Assembly: GCA_900660155.1 (NCBI GenBank)
Contig: CABFPE010000187.1
Location: forward strand, 409,641 to 473,640
Source of the DNA: Hofstenia miamia
Lineage: Eukaryota > Xenacoelomorpha > Acoela > Hofsteniidae
Direction: 5' to 3'
DNA: 64,000 bases
Shown: positions 22,428 to 37,014 of the stretch, in pieces
How the letters are laid out: the number at the start of each line of letters is the position of its first letter
Numbering within the stretch: position 1 is the stretch's first letter
Translations under genes and position numbers: made by a program
The notes under the pieces: generated by a model
Databases searched by the model: none
What the model was told of the DNA's origin: nothing
What the model saw: only the letters and a program-made list of their open reading frames with translations

Positions 22428-25400
22428 TAATCTTAACAAATAGGCAGGTACCCTGATGGCAAATGACGAAAAATGCGGTTGAGTGTCAACCAATTATATA
22501 ATAGAGCAAACAGATCTCTAAGTAAATAGACCCACACGCGTACGCAGTGGTGAAGTTGATTCATTGGCGGAGACCACAATCATTAATCAAATTTTTCGCA
22601 AACGAATCAGCAAAAATTATTATCAACAACGCTTAGAAATTGGCATCAGAAAGTTAGCAAATATTCGAATAATAAAACTCATTCCAACTGTTTGGCGAGA
22701 ATATTTGAATATTCTCAGAAACTCTATGATAGAGCAGTGTCATGCCATAGTTTCGGCTGATTTCTTTTCCTAGAATTGAATTGTAATATGTAGCAACACA
22801 TTCTATTTGTACAATTCAATTTATAATATTCTGCATAACATTAATACTACACGTGCAAACTAGATTTACTCCATATTTTAGGTTCACCATAATATTTGTT
22901 TAGAATGTCTTCATTTGCTTAATTTGATTAAAACCATAGTTATATATACTATGTACTCTATACATTAGTGCTGGATTCGGTTGAAAACCGAGTATATTTG
23001 GTTTAGCACAATCAGGTTAAACTGCAGCAGGCTTTTAACATTCCGTTAAATTGATTATTTTGGATATTCAAATTTTCAGATTCTATAAGAAAGAACAATG
23101 TTCTTTGAGGTTTGGATTAGGTATAAAAATCGTCGAAATATGCTCGCGCTGAGTAGTTTATAATCTATATATCGCGACAAGTATTAAATGTATTCGGGAT
23201 AAGTATATATACAATTCTTTTTGATATTAAATGTATATATATATATATATCTTTGCTGGCAAATATGTGATGTTTTGAGCCCCATTTTCAGGTGGTGCAC
23301 GCTAATTACCCTAATTTTCCGGGACAATTATAATTTAGAATCTATTTTTACAAAAACTACTCCAGGTATGTAAATATTCATAAATATGTGAATTCATGCA
23401 TGCGTATATACATATGTACATGTAAGTACATTTCATATATATATATATATACTGTTCTCCTTCTAATAATTGGTATTGTGGATCTTTTCCATGTCCCTTG
23501 AACTTTTTCAACGGTGCTGCCAATTATTCCATTGACGCTTGATGACTTCTTAGTATATGAAATTCTTTCATAAAATCAATAAAAACTTTAGATGGCTCAC
23601 CCTAAATTGGGCACATGGTACTGGAAAGCGTTGCCACCATGGTGAGTAAATAAAACTTCGTGTTTTAATTCCCGCCAAAAGTGAGATAAAAACAAAATGA
23701 GGTTTACATTGTATTTAATTGTTAGTGCAGTATACAATTTACTATATGTGTGTCATGTGGGTGTAAATTCTCAATTGGAATCCTGTCTAACAAATACAAA
23801 AATTAATTTCTGAATTCGAAATGAAATTCTGTTTCATAACTATAAGTTATGGTTGACCCACAAAGTAAGGATTAGTGGTGTATGCCACCTGAAGATTAAA
23901 CTCAAAGCATCTCATTTTTTGCCAGTGAGGTAAGACTATGGTGAGTCAAGTTTTTTCACTAACGCTAAGTAATTCTCCAAAATTTATTTTTTTCGAATCA
24001 CCCTATTTATATATATATATATATATATATAATGTATGCAGACGTTGACGCAGTATACTATGCACCTTTGCGCACCTTATCAGAGGTCTTCAAACTGTAA
24101 ATAATTTTTTTCGGAATCTCAGTGGCAATGGCCTTATTGATTCCCAATGAATATCTTGTATGATTATATGCAGGTTTGAGAATACACAAGCATATGCTCC
24201 ATTTTATTTCCTATAAAATGTCTTGGAAAATCATTTTAAGAATTATTGTCATATGGTAATCTTATGAAATTTTGTACATGTATACGGCATCGAAAGTTGC
24301 ACCCAAGTGGCATGTTTTGCATTACGGTTACGCATCATTGGTATATGTGTTTGTATACGAACCTTACACTCACACATTCGCAATCAATTAATTTTATGTA
24401 ATAAACATAATAGATTCAGCGATTTCCATTTTTATATAATCTTCTTAAATTTATGTTTTAAGTGAATTTTTAATTGCTCTTTGCTTTGCTTATGAGCCTT
24501 TCGTTATTTTTGGAGCTACTTAAATTTCATTCGACAGTAATTACGTCTAAATTGTACATCCTCTTGATATGTTTAGTTCCTACATTAATGATAATGTGAA
24601 AATTGTAAAGAAAAATCTTTTGTAATGTTTTTTTCATTAAAGCTTAACGAAATGCTTTGAGAAATAATTATGGAATGGGTACGTCCAATTGGATTTGCTA
24701 TTGATTGAATAATTGAACTGAAAAGTGTAAGGTGGCGCGGTGGGATCTCCCTTGAATTAATTATTGGTATGGGAGGTGCTCATTTGTTATCTGTAATATT
24801 AACTCGTATGTACCAGCCACTGACCTATCAGTTCGCTTCACAGCGCTTTCTCTTAATTTCATCAGAATTAATTAAATAGGTTATTTGCATGCGAGAAACA
24901 AGGTTTTTCTAATTCTCTATAGACTGTTCCAATTGTGGAAAGTTCGTTTGTAGGTAATCTTTGAAATATTTTGCTAATGTAGGTCATCATGTTTTCTAAG
25001 CTTAGCTCGCTATCTTTCTTAAGTTTCAATATTCAAGGTTAGCTTTATGTGTGCTGATGAGTTGATTTGTCAAGCAATTGTAATTATTCCAAACTTGCCT
25101 CTAGACTCCACACATTTCGGTGAAGAGTGCAATATCTTTTTGATCAACTTTCGGTAATCAAATGAAGTATAATTTCCAATGCATGTATATCAAAAGCATT
25201 TCATTTACTCTAATATTGTTATTTATTAATCAACAGCATTCACAAAATTGCACACAGGCCTGATAACACTTATGGGACAAAGTGGCAATATGCGCAAATA
25301 CGTTTGACTACAAAAAGCTAAGAATAATTTAAACAAACTTAGTAAGATAGAAGTTTCGAAAGCCCACTTCCGCGCTTTACTATGTACAGGGATGCTGGTA

Positions 25401-25938
25401 TTACCACTTTTCCTTACTGTAATTATTAATCAGAGACTATTTAGTAATCTATGTTTTTTTATACATCAATTTTCTATAAATAATTAAGAACTATACTTCA
25501 AAAAATTCTATTATCCGCAAATGTCTGCTAGTATCTAATAACAAAGGAACTGTTATCAGCAATTTCACAATATATTTAGTGTATGGAACATTATCTTAAT
25601 CACAATTTCGATTATCAATATTTTAGTAATGAAGGCTTTTGGTTTTCAATTCTTATAAATTGAAAGCATTAACAATTACATATTGGATTTTTCACAAGGT
25701 TTGCTTGTATCTCATGTAATTGCACGGTAATAATTTCAATACTTTGATTTTCAAAATGTCTTACTTACTCTTTGTCTATACCAAACTTCAAAATTGTTCA
25801 ATTTAATTCAATTTGCTGAGTATTTGATTTCTAGCAGTATCTCTATTTGGTTTCCTATGTTTTAATTTATAACTCAATTCAGTTTTTCACGATAGCCTCT
25901 GCTGCAAATTCAGTTTTGCTTCATTTTTATTTTATCAG
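22428..25938. other. Gene-free spacer with microsatellites
   Basis: No recognised gene. (AT)n tracts lie near 23233-23250, 23436-23450 and 24007-24031. Isolated donor-like sites near 23930 lack a convincing partner acceptor. Confidence 0.45.
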
Positions 25939-25975
25939 AATTTATGTGAATTATTGATCTTATCACGTGGCACAG
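25939..25975 (+). other. Candidate 37-nt microexon
   Basis: Bounded by a polypyrimidine-rich acceptor (TTTTATTTTATCAG) and a strong donor (CACAG|GTAAGC). Only one frame is open (NLCELLILSRGT). No family is recognised, and such a short segment can arise by chance. Confidence 0.2.
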
Positions 25976-28900
25976 GTAAGCTTTCAACGACTTTCCCTGA
26001 ATCAATACTACTGATTAATTAACACATTCCCAAACACTTCAAACTACTCACCTGACAGTATTTAATTTATAAAATCGATTCTGGATGTCCCCTTATCGCA
26101 ACCATGTCATATTTATAAATGATGTCATCCAAACATCGCCCTTCGATGAATGGCTGGAGAATTTTTCTTTCAGCCAATCACGTTAAGCCATCGCCAATGG
26201 TTGAATTCATATTTTATTCATAATTTTAAAGGAATCGCTGCAGGTACAATGATTTATATACTTTACGTTTGTTTAACACGTCGATTTATTATCATACTAT
26301 TATGTTTTTACGAGGCCATTTACCAAAAATGAATTTATGTTAAAGTCTTTGTATAATGTTTTTGTAATTTTTATCAAAATTTTACAATAGGATTCACTAA
26401 ATTAATATTAAATCCCTTTATTGTTTTAGGGAGACATTTTAAAATCTGATTTATTACCGACATAATTTACAGAATTTATTTATTGATTAATATGAGAATG
26501 TCTCCCCACCCCCTGTTTTTTTTCTTTTGAATAGCTTTCGTGTTGTTTAGATTCACCTAGATTTACGCCGTTTTCATTGAATTGTTTTATATTTGTTAAT
26601 ATTCCTTCCATACCTGAATCCCTGTGGGCTTTGTCGTTTATTCGCACTTCCGTTCTTAATACATTTCATCCAGTCGTTTTTGCAAGGCTTTTTATCTATA
26701 TTTTATGTTCTCCACCGAATCCAAACTTAATAGCATTGAATTTGAAGGAGAATTTTAATAAATTTTAATATAAATTTCCGCGTCAACTTCCTGCTACTAT
26801 TACGTAAATATTACAATAGTCATGATTTCCTTAAACTTTACTTCTTTGAACACTTTCTTCAATTAAGCCCGACAAATGAATGTAAACCACTTATTGCTTT
26901 GTACTACAGTGATCATTTCCTCTGCTATAGAGTTATATAATTAACAATGGCTTCCCACTTAAATTTTATGCCAAATGTCAAAGTTGTTGAAAGGTACATT
27001 GTAAGCTAACAATACGAAACAACCATGAAGCGGTCAGAACTTCTAATAAGTCTTGGTTTTATCAGTTTCAAGAATAAATCATTTCATTTGTCGTTTTGAA
27101 ATATCGGAATTTCTCAGGTATTCAGTTTGTTTGCTTTGAAAACTAATCGCTACATTTTTATTATTAATGTATAGTTTACGAATTTACGTAAGTTGTTTCT
27201 CATCAAAATTGTATGCTTTTGATCAAAGGTGTGTACATGCTTCATATCGTGTTAGCAAATTATGCCCCAGGCTTACATTCAAATTTCGCAAATGGGAAGC
27301 TCGAAGTTTAAACGCATTTATTCCAAAATTTGATTTAAAACATGCATTTGAGTTTATTCAATAATTTGGTTTTGAACTTTGAAAATCTGGATCTCATTAT
27401 CGATATATTTTTTTACTCTATTTACATCTTGAAATCCCAATTTAGGATTTTATTATACAAGAAGGTTATGTTTCAAATGTAAGCCTAGTTATCAAGCTGT
27501 TTGCCTGCAATACGAGATCATTTACTAAAAATGAGTATTACTCGAATGCTTTAAATCTATACTACGTTTTAAGATAAGATTAAATTTCTAGCATAGCGAA
27601 TGAAATAGAATTTACATCAGTGCAGATTGAATTTCCCTAGAATGTCTTCTATTAGCCTTCAAATGCAACAAAAAAAATTCACCTAGCTATTTAAAGTGCA
27701 AAAATTTCTTTCAATATTCAAATTTATTAAAACTATGGACCCCAATTGTCATCTGAGGGTTAAAACCTTAATATAAGGTTTTTCTAAAATGGCTTTGGTA
27801 TCAAATATTACTTTACAAATGAATGTTCTAATTAAAAACTTTTTACTAGGACTCTTTCAAAGACCAAATTTAGGACCAGTTGAAATTCAGAATGAATTGT
27901 TGTCTTTGATTTAAATTTCATTAGCAAGAATATTTAGGATTTCTGCCATTTACCCATTTTTCAGCAGCATATATTAAAATTATATTTATCCAATTTTGTG
28001 GTTTTGTTTAATTTTTTAGTATTTACATTTTTTATGTTGAAGTCTTATAAAAGGAGTTTAAATTTTGACCATTTACGTTTTGACCATTATGTCATTTAAA
28101 TTTTATTTCATTCCCCTCCCCCTTCTCGTTTTGACTAACCGCAGAGGAAAGAGTAAATTTCAGATGCTGTTTTTTGTGAATCTAAATACCTATCTTTTCA
28201 CATTATCATCTCTTAAGTAATGCAATATAATGTTAGTGTTAATTCATTGTATTGAACACCAGGCTTGAACTTTTAATCATTTGAATAACTGTCAACATTG
28301 TGTGAACACAAGTGTTATGCCAGATTTGAAATATATTTCAATTTTAAATATTATGATTTTGTATATATACACAAATATTTGTAAACCATACACGCATATT
28401 TGCATATTCTGAAAATTTATACAGAAAAAGACTTTATACACTGTTCAATTGTGTTCGCATTTTCCAGTTTTGTAAAATATTATTTTTATGAAAATTTCTA
28501 AAAATTTATATTTAGGGTGTTACAAAAACGGCGGTGTTCAGTTCTATTATAAAATTTTAGAGTGATAGTACCATAATTTAACTTACAATAGTTCGAATAG
28601 CGATTTCAATATCATTTAGTACTTAATGGCTACAGGCAGTGTGTTGTTTTTTCATTCTATAAATGTGTTTGTTCTTGTGAAGATATTTTGATTCAAAGTT
28701 CTATTATACAAGCTTATGGCATTTGAAATCAAAACAAAATGCATCCACTTATTGGGAGCAGTGAACGCAAGATGATTGAAATGAAGTCCTGTACATGATT
28801 CAAAGATCTAGACATGCACGTACATTCATGAATAATTTTTTGCACCAATTACCAGGATTCCTGTTAATCTTCTTATTCTTGCTGATAATATATCGCATGT

Positions 28901-30539
28901 AAGCAATCCTTTTGTAAAATATTAAGAAATACATCTTTTTTGTGATACACCCTATATACAAAGTAAAACTTTTTTTCCATAATTTTTGTAGTAATCATAT
29001 GAAAGATAGCAAATGTGTTTTCAGTCCATTATTTATTTTTTAGAATTGGAACAATTTGATTTGATTAAAATATTAATAATACAGTAGTTATCATTTCTCT
29101 TCATGTATGAAATCTAGCTTTGAGTTTTCTAATCTAAAGTTCAAAATTTCTTGTTAAAGCTTACTTCGATTTAAATTTTTCGATTTTTATAAAATTTATT
29201 TTATCATGGATACTAGTTAAGATCTTTAAATATCGTTGTTTGATAGCATTAGTTGTATACATTGCATCCGTTATCATCTATGTATACAGATTAGTTTTTT
29301 CAAAAAATATCTAAGCACTATGTTAATTAGCAATTTTTTATAGGAATATTGTGATAAAAAATATTTTTAGTGGTTTTTCATGAGATAGAAGCCATTTTTT
29401 TCAAAAACTACTTTTCATGTATATAGAATCTCATGAATAATGCACCTTTTGCTAAATGTTATTAGATTTTGGACAATTTGCAAAAAATTAATCGTTTATA
29501 ATAATTTTAGGAAAAAAGTTTGGACCGACCCCTACCCCTTCGAAATTTACCCTTTTGATTTTGCTGCCATGAAATATATACCGATGCATAAATATTTTTT
29601 CAATACATATTTATATCTTTTAGTTAATAAGTTATTTTCTACGATTGTAACTGGCTGGGGAAATGTTGGTTTTAATTAATGAGCAAGGTCACAGCACAAC
29701 CCATATTTATTATTAAAAGTACGAGAATAATATCAAAGTGCCACTGTATCCTTCCTTCCCAAAATTAATTAATTAGATGAGTTTTGACTTTTTATAATCT
29801 GTTCGAACTTTTTTAAACTTTTTAGTAACTCAGCCAACTGACTGCTTAATTAGTGAAATTAAGATTTTGTAAATATCGGCCGTTCGATTTTGTTTATGTA
29901 ACTTTTGATAGTAGTGAAATGCCTGCCAATTTATACTAGTAGTTTCATTTATGTGCATTTAATTCAATGTTTGTTTTGTTACATCTCATGAGGAAATATT
30001 TGTAGCCAAGAGAATATATAAACTTATTAATAGCACTTTCTCGAATAATGTCTTATATCCACCTTTACACTTACATGTGTTTCATCATGACATGTTGACT
30101 AGTTTGTCATTAGTTGATTAGTAACAGGTTACGTTTCATGATTAAACTTTAAATAACATCTCAAGCACTTCCAATTTCGTATTATGTTCATTTACTGTCA
30201 TGCACCACTTTAATACGACTTCACCCGGGACGGGCATAAAAGTGGCTGCGCTGGGCCTTATGTTTTTATTGGAATTAGAAAGAGGAAAATAAAATTGTCA
30301 ATCGTGATTATGATGAAGGTATTCTTCCACATTTATATCTTATCGCAAAAAATTGTTACTCAGAAAGATATAATTTACAGGGAAACGGATGAACATATTT
30401 ACAAACTGAAAAGTGGGAATAATAGCAAAATAAATTTTGTTATAAACACATGGTTTAAGTTTTTACAAATTTTCCGTTGTTTGGATAAATCCAGAGAATT
30501 ACAGTTCATCAAATTGCTACGTATGTCCGACGAAATTTC
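25976..30539. other. Gene-free AT-rich spacer
   Basis: About 4.5 kb with no recognised gene, RNA or mobile element. Short open frames (for example 29440-29679 and 30295-30585, +) are low-complexity. A small GC-rich patch lies near 30220-30260. Confidence 0.45.
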
Positions 30540-31261
30540 ATATATTGCGATTCTTGGATATTATCGGACAATTTCGTCTTCGTAAGTTTTCCACGAAATT
30601 CTTGAGGATAGTCTACACGTTTTCCACAGGATTAATATCTGGAGAATTTGGTGGCCACTGCAGGATTTGTATATCGTTTTCAGAATTGAAGTTTTTTGGT
30701 TCACGAGAGCTGAGGGGTTACACTATTTTGCTCCAATATCCAGCCTTTGGGTTAGAAAGCATTCAAACCATGACTTTTGGACAGAATTTAGGCGATTTTT
30801 TCATTGGACTGTCCTGCACCAAACCTTGACGTTGTTTCGATGCAGCTAAAAAATACAGTCATCTGCGAGAAAAACGTCCTGAAAACTGTGGTTTCTGCAA
30901 AACGTCATCGTTTTTCTTCGTGCAAATCTTTGATATTCGGTACAATTTTCGGCAGTTTCTTCTAAAAAGAAATTGCAGTCCTTTCTGCGAACTTTTGAGG
31001 CATGTCTCGTCCAGAGAAAATGGGATTTTTCAAAGCTAAGTTTGTCAATCTCTGCTTTTCATGTTCCGAAATTTTCACACGATAGCCACTTTCAGCTTTT
31101 CTTTTGAGTGATCCGCCACTTTCCAGAAATTTAAAGTTTCTGTAGAAGGTAGTTTGACATGCCAGATGGTGTGTATAAAAAAAGAGAATCATGCCTGAAA
31201 TTTTGATCAGAAATTCAACTGTCTCTCGTTTGTTTTGCATGACTAAATTAAACACTAGCAA
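30540..31261 (-). pseudogene. Decayed Tc1/mariner-type transposase
   Basis: Minus-strand relic. The N-terminal part (31261 down to about 30962) reads as a helix-turn-helix region with SGYRVKISEHEKQRL and ALKNPIFSGRDMPQKF, typical of Tc1/mariner DNA-binding domains. The C-terminal part near 30550-30680 contains WPPNSPDINPVENV followed by TILKNFVENLRRRN, the signature around the third catalytic residue. The middle of the catalytic domain is scrambled by frameshifts and stops. No clear terminal inverted repeats were found. The + strand open frames here are shadows of this relic. Confidence 0.8.
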
Positions 31262-31269
31262 AAACAGGT

Positions 31270-34200
31270 ATTTTGGTTGGTTATTTTTAAAAACGCAAAT
31301 TTAATTTCAATAGTTGATACGATATTATATGCTCTACAAATCTAAATCCTATCGTTTTCCTATCAGAATAGATATTAACGAAAAGCAAAACTCCCCAACA
31401 GTCCCATTTTTTGCAACAACGAACCAGAGTCTATTTCCACCATTCGTCTGTCCAATGGTCATTGACAGAAATCAGTCCTTTATCAAGTAAGAGCGTGTAA
31501 AAAATCTACTATCATTTTTCCTGTCCATTTTATCTTTTTGATAACGGTTGTGAAGCGAATCGATACTTATTTAACATTTCCCATTACTATATTATTTCTA
31601 TATGCTTTTCCATTTTTCTCAATGAGTGGAAAGATATTTCTGATGTCATGTCAGTATTTAATTCTCAAGCATGTATGCTAAAGATTCAATATGAATTTGT
31701 GCCAATTTTTTCAGGTGTTAATAATTGCGTGTAAATTTGTGGAAATTTCAACGTTGCTTAACCACCTCCCCAATTCAAGTGGCATTTCGTTAAATGTAAC
31801 GAAATGCAGTCGATGACGTTTACTCAGACCCCTTATCTATCAGTTAATGGACTGTAAATTTTCAAACATTTAATCTCGTTTTTATCATTCGTTAACCAAA
31901 CAAACCTCACTCTCGCTAGCCTTCAATATCGTCTTACTGTTCTTGATGATTGCTCATTAATAATTTACTTTTATAAAGCTATTGGTTTTTCTTACTTGGT
32001 TTTAAAAGGTTACAGTATCAATATTACTTCCAACTCTGTTTTCCTTTGATGCTCAATTCGCATTCCATTTCCATTATTTCTTTATTTGTTCTACATATAT
32101 GTTGTTTAGCCTTCTGCAGAGCTTTTATTCCAACAGCCATGTCGTCGTCGCCAATACGATTTTAGAATCTTTAATTTCCATAGTACATTCATTTATTATC
32201 TCTCGATGATAATATTTTAATCTATCAGTGTTATGAGCATTTCTTTTTAAATTGTAACTGCAATGTTTTTTACCAGTCATATACGCGTCCAGAATTAGAT
32301 CCGTTGATTTCGCTTAATGCTCTTCCAGTGCTGTTGTTTTCATTTTTCAAAATGAATTTACAAATATTTAAGCCATTTTAATTTATTAATTTATATTTTT
32401 AGAGCTAAATGTTTTCTGAAATTGGGTTAAATAAATTTTAGTTAATGATATTTATTTTCCATTTTGATACTATTATTAATAAATTTATTTTGGTGTTGTT
32501 TAACCGTTTTTGTAAATGTTTTAAATTTCGACATTCCTCGAAATTCAATAGAATACAGGAATGCTGGGTTTTGAATATTTGCTGTATATGTACCAGGAAG
32601 CAGATTTCAGCAGCGCCTGCTTTTTTGGTCGGGAACTACTTTGCCCTGCACGCTTTCACATCTTCTCGTTAGCACGATTTTTAGAATTTTGCATATATTC
32701 AAACTAGCGAATTTCTCTATTTAATAAAATGATCATTGCAAACTATATCGTGTCTTGTAAACAACTAAAATGATGATTATAAAGAAAATATATGCTCAGA
32801 TTGTTCATATTAGATTAAGTAAAATTCAATAAAGTCAAAACGTTTGTTGGTCAAAAACATATTACAAATTTTGTTTTGACATGAAAAACGCGAATTTTGC
32901 AAGTATTTAGTATGATTGTAAATTCGAAAAAATCTAAACTGTTTGATTATGTCACAATTTTAGTTTTAGGTCGAAACACACTGGTTAAAATCATAGTAAA
33001 AATGAAAAATTAGGTAAAATTCAAGTCATGGTTGCAATAGTTTGCGCAACACTCCAGGCAATCCAGCCATCACAGCTTAACTTCTAATGATGCAATATTC
33101 TAATTCCATTTTTGAATGAACATTTTTTGCAGTTCTGAAAACGTTTAGCAAAGGATGGATTGTGATTTTATGTTGAAAACCTTAAGCATTTAAGCAGTTC
33201 TTTACAGCATACATACATAGTTTAAGGAGTTTTAATTTTATAAACTGTGTAATTTTTTGTAAAAAATGTTTCTCGAATTATTTAGTTTTCAGAGCTAAAA
33301 ATAATCTGCCTAGTTATGACCATTCTTGAAGAGGAAGCATAACAAGACGTTGATAAAATGCTTCAATCCATGGATTGTTTAATACAAATTGTTTAGGCTA
33401 AATGTAAAATAATTTTAAAAGGTGTTAATTTTAATGTCTGTAGGTTGTTGTTATCACTTTAATTCATTTGTTTTACACTACACTGCAAAGTTGTCAGCAA
33501 AATACCATCTATAAGCTGAATTGAAAATTTAGTACTAACAAAGTATCTCACTAAATTTTGAGCTTCAGGCATTTATTTATTCAGTAAATTCTAGGCAATG
33601 GTTAAGTAAGGCCAATTCTGCTTGATTATTAAGTTTTATGTATCCACATAGGCAGTTCCCAGGGATTATGATGTCTTATTGAACTAATTTCGGATGTATT
33701 AACACAGTCTAGCCTTTTTGTCTTGCAACTGTTGGTACAGGGCAAATTTGGATACATGTTGTAGATCCGCTCTTGTACTTCGCGTGGCAAGAAATAAGTT
33801 TTGCAGTATAACTGGAAGCGAAATTACTAGTTTAGAATGTACAAATTTACAAATGAAGTCTATTCTGTTTAATCTGTGAGTTTTAATCTTTTTAGTTTAT
33901 GCATGATCTCATGCAGATTGCTTGAATGCACAGCTAGTCCAAAAAAAATGTTGCAATTATTGATTCTTTTTTGTATTCTATATATTCTAAATAATTGGAT
34001 TTGAAATGGTATTCAATGTAATTGGTTTTGCATATGGTACAACGAAGTTTAGAGTTTAATATTTGTGATGCTTTCACTATTAAAACTAATGCCAATGAAT
34101 TCTCTCTCGATTGAATTTCGATTCTCTTCAATAGATGGGAACTGCCTGCCTGTATTCTTGTTGTTCGAGCGTTAAGCGATTTTTTTGATTTATTGGATAG

Positions 34201-35769
34201 AGTTTCATAACCGCATATAGTATATTTTTTGATAAATTGTTAATTTTTTTATTTGAAAATATGAAAAATCTCTCATCAAAATTGGTGATGGGCTTATTTT
34301 GTGAGTTTGCATATCTTAAAGCACAATTTAAAAGGCATTAAAGGATTGCGTTAATCCCATGGTTTATTTCGTATTTGTTTCGGTTAAAATGTGATGTTGA
34401 ATTTCTTGACTAGTAAGCAATTTTAGATGGATCTCGCTCTCAGTAAACTTTGTTTACTATAATGAAATAATTATTATCTAAAAAGTGTGAATCTACAATA
34501 TAGTTTTCGATTATATTTGATAATATATATATATATGTACAATGTGCAGTGTGCAACGCATTGATATAATTCTAACCATCTTGAAAATGCTACTTTAAAG
34601 TTGAATCTTTGATATCTGTTACTTAAATAGCTATTAAATGATTCCTTGCAATTTTATTCAAAACCAATGTGATCTATTTTATAAGCATGCTGTGATTAAT
34701 TGAATCAAAATGTTTTAGTCCGATGTAAAAAAGTTATTCGCACTAGTTCTCTGTTACCTAAAGAAGCCTACTATTCTTCTGTAGCATATAGTAGAGCATC
34801 GGAGGTTGAATATGATTGGTGAAATCTAAATTGCATTGCATAGATGGTTTTGGACAAAATAGATTAATGTGTTGATAAATTATATTTCTAGTACTAACTA
34901 AAAAATAAGGCAATTGCTATTGAACAATAATTACTAGTCAATACATTATTCTCCTTCCTATAATAAGGAGTTACAGTAGCTAACTTTAGTTGAGTCGTTT
35001 TAATACATTAATTAATTATGAAATTTAAGAAGCATATAATTTGAGCAGCGAATTTCGTGAGGATGGAATTTTTTTAATGATCTTCAAGCAGTATTATTTC
35101 TTTGGTTTGCAATTGTTTTGAGAATTTCCTGTCTTGTTGCATATCTGAACGAGAATTGGTGCAGCAATTGCTTCGAAATTTTGATTTGGGACCTCCTGTG
35201 TACTTTCCTAAATTAATGAAGGGTTTCAGTGTTAAATGTGTTTGCAATGCAACTCTTTAGTCTACATGTGTATGGCAAAATGGTAGTAGTTTCAGTAGTT
35301 CTCAAGATTAAATTCTTTGAAATTCAATTGGATGGTCTGCTTGTATTTGTTGATAACCTAGTGTATTTGTTCTGTTCAGTGTCTAGTAAAAACAATTTCA
35401 GTAAAATTTGTTGAAAAGGGAATAATTTCTGATTCCACAATTGTAAATACTGATATAATAAAACTGGAATAGTTGTAAAATTACAGCAGCTATATGCAAA
35501 TAGGAACAGATACTTTTAGAGCTATGTATAATTTATTAGTATATACACATTGGTGTGCAATCAACTTGACAGTTTTCAATGCAATTTGCGTTCATTGTAC
35601 AAACAAGCATAAACATTTCTATTTCCATGGATCACAGCAAATGAATAATAGTTTCTTGTGAGTAACAGCTTTGCGTCTTGTCTCTTGTAAATTTAGTTGA
35701 AATGTTAAATTTGTTCAATGCTTTTGCTTAGATTTTGTATCTGATTTCATGCTATTAGTTTTTTCGCGT
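31270..35769. other. Gene-free AT-rich spacer
   Basis: About 4.5 kb with no recognised gene. A GC-richer patch near 32570-32660 may be a short dispersed repeat. A perfect hairpin lies at 31782-31807. Confidence 0.45.
31782..31807. repeat. Perfect hairpin, 11-bp arms
   Basis: Arms GCATTTCGTTA and TAACGAAATGC flank a 4-nt AATG loop. The pairing is exact. No surrounding element explains it. Confidence 0.7.
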
Positions 35770-36111
35770 CTAGACTGTCTTTAAATGTAAGTGGCATATC
35801 GTGGATTTCGCTTTACTTTTAAACAACTCTTGTCTACGAGTGCAGATTTCGCTCGAATAAATCTGCCGGTAGTAGTAATTTCGATATCTTTCCACACTAT
35901 TCTGAATAGCCTTGTTGCAGTTTTTTGTGAATTGAACGTGTTTTTCTTGTTTCACTTCGGCTAAGTGATTCAGAAAATCATTGGTGTTAAATTTTGAAAA
36001 GCCTTCTGAAATCTGTTTGTAGTTGTTTGCATCGCAGTGTTCGTTCAATTCATATTTTGATTTGTATAACCAATGATTTAGCTCAAATCCGATTCTGTTA
36101 AGTTTTTTCAT
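35770..36111 (-). CDS. Unrecognised 113-residue open frame
   Basis: A minus-strand frame starting at ATG 36111 and ending at a stop near 35770. It is hydrophilic, rich in Lys, Asn and Tyr, and includes NHWLYKSKYELNEHCDANNY and SVERYRNYYYRQIYSSEI. A stop codon directly precedes the ATG. Its length is notable for DNA this AT-rich, and its composition is protein-like, but no family is recognised and no splice sites were identified. It lies about 300 bp from an oppositely oriented hAT relic and could be a piece of another element. Confidence 0.3.
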   Translation of the reverse strand: MKKLNRIGFELNHWLYKSKYELNEHCDANNYKQISEGFSKFNTNDFLNHLAEVKQEKHVQFTKNCNKAIQNSVERYRNYYYRQIYSSEICTRRQELFKSKAKSTICHLHLKTV

Positions 36112-36401
36112 TTAATCTTTTATCTTCCATAATAAAATATATTTTAAAACCAGAATAACTTTAAGAATGAGCTGATAGAAAGAATAATAGTATAAAGAAT
36201 GAATTAGTTTTCAATAGTAAATTCAAGTTGATTCAAAAAATGATTGAGTGTTTTACATAAAACGAAAACTTAAAAAATATAATATTTAAGTAAAATATAA
36301 GGCTTCGCCCGATTATAAAATCTAAAATTCTGATAGGGTGAAAATAAAATTATTTGTTAGCCAAACTATCCGACTAACTTCGACAGTTTTCTCAGAGTAA
36401 A

Positions 36402-37014
36402 ATGGCCTTACAAAACCACTTTGTCACTGAATGGAATAAAACGATTACCCAGTATAAACAAACGGTCACAAGCTACTTGCATGAAATTGTTTCATTGTTG
36501 CATTTCAACAAGGAAAGTCAAAATTATGTGAAAGCCGTTTCTACTACACCTTCAAATTCTATGATGAATAGCGAGAACCCCTGGTATAAAATGTTTACAA
36601 GTCAGACCGAGGCGCCAACACAGCCACAGAGAATGTGATTTGATGGCCAGCTGGATTCAGAAATGCGTCATTTCGAAAATATTTCCCTCTACACGCAAAC
36701 CAGCCCAATTTTTTAGAGAAAATTCCAAAGAAATTTCATTGCTTAGTTTCTGTACTAAGCTTATACTTTCTATACCAGTATCTTCTGTCGGTGTTGAGCG
36801 GTTGTTCAGTCTTGCCAGATTTTTTCTTTCCACGCTGCGCAAGAAGATGCGTGAATCTTCAATTCAAATTGCGATGATTTACATTAACTTCAGCAAACGA
36901 TATTTCAATCTATTGTCTAACATTATGGTGACCGAGGAGGAAGTTGCAAAATACCTTGCACTTGATTCCGTTCCTTATGGCGAGGTCGAGGAAGACGACA
37001 GCGACCAAAATTGA
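36402..37014 (+). pseudogene. hAT transposase C-terminal relic
   Basis: Two open pieces (36402-36638 and 36640-37014) in different frames form the C-terminal part of a hAT-superfamily transposase. The second carries the hATC dimerisation signature, SIPVSSVGVERLFSLARFFL followed by RKKMRESSIQIAMIYINF. The end is an acidic tail (EVEEDDSDQN). The N-terminal zinc finger and catalytic core are absent or unrecognisable, and no paired termini were found. It is a dead 3' fragment that is not obviously the source of the short hAT elements elsewhere in the window. Confidence 0.8.

Noticed and set aside
23628-23655. Perfect Kozak-like GCCACCATGG followed by GTGAGT
   Set aside because: The frame closes after four codons, and as a donor site it has no supporting exon. 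Treated as coincidence.
23812-23930. Open stretch ending at a strong GTGAG|GTAAGA donor
   Set aside because: About 39 codons (…KLWLTHKVRISGVCHLKIKL) are open, but no acceptor is found upstream and there is no family likeness. Too weak to call an exon.
30545-30849. Plus-strand frames of 60-94 codons
   Set aside because: Shadows of the minus-strand Tc1/mariner relic, which shows the true transposase motifs.
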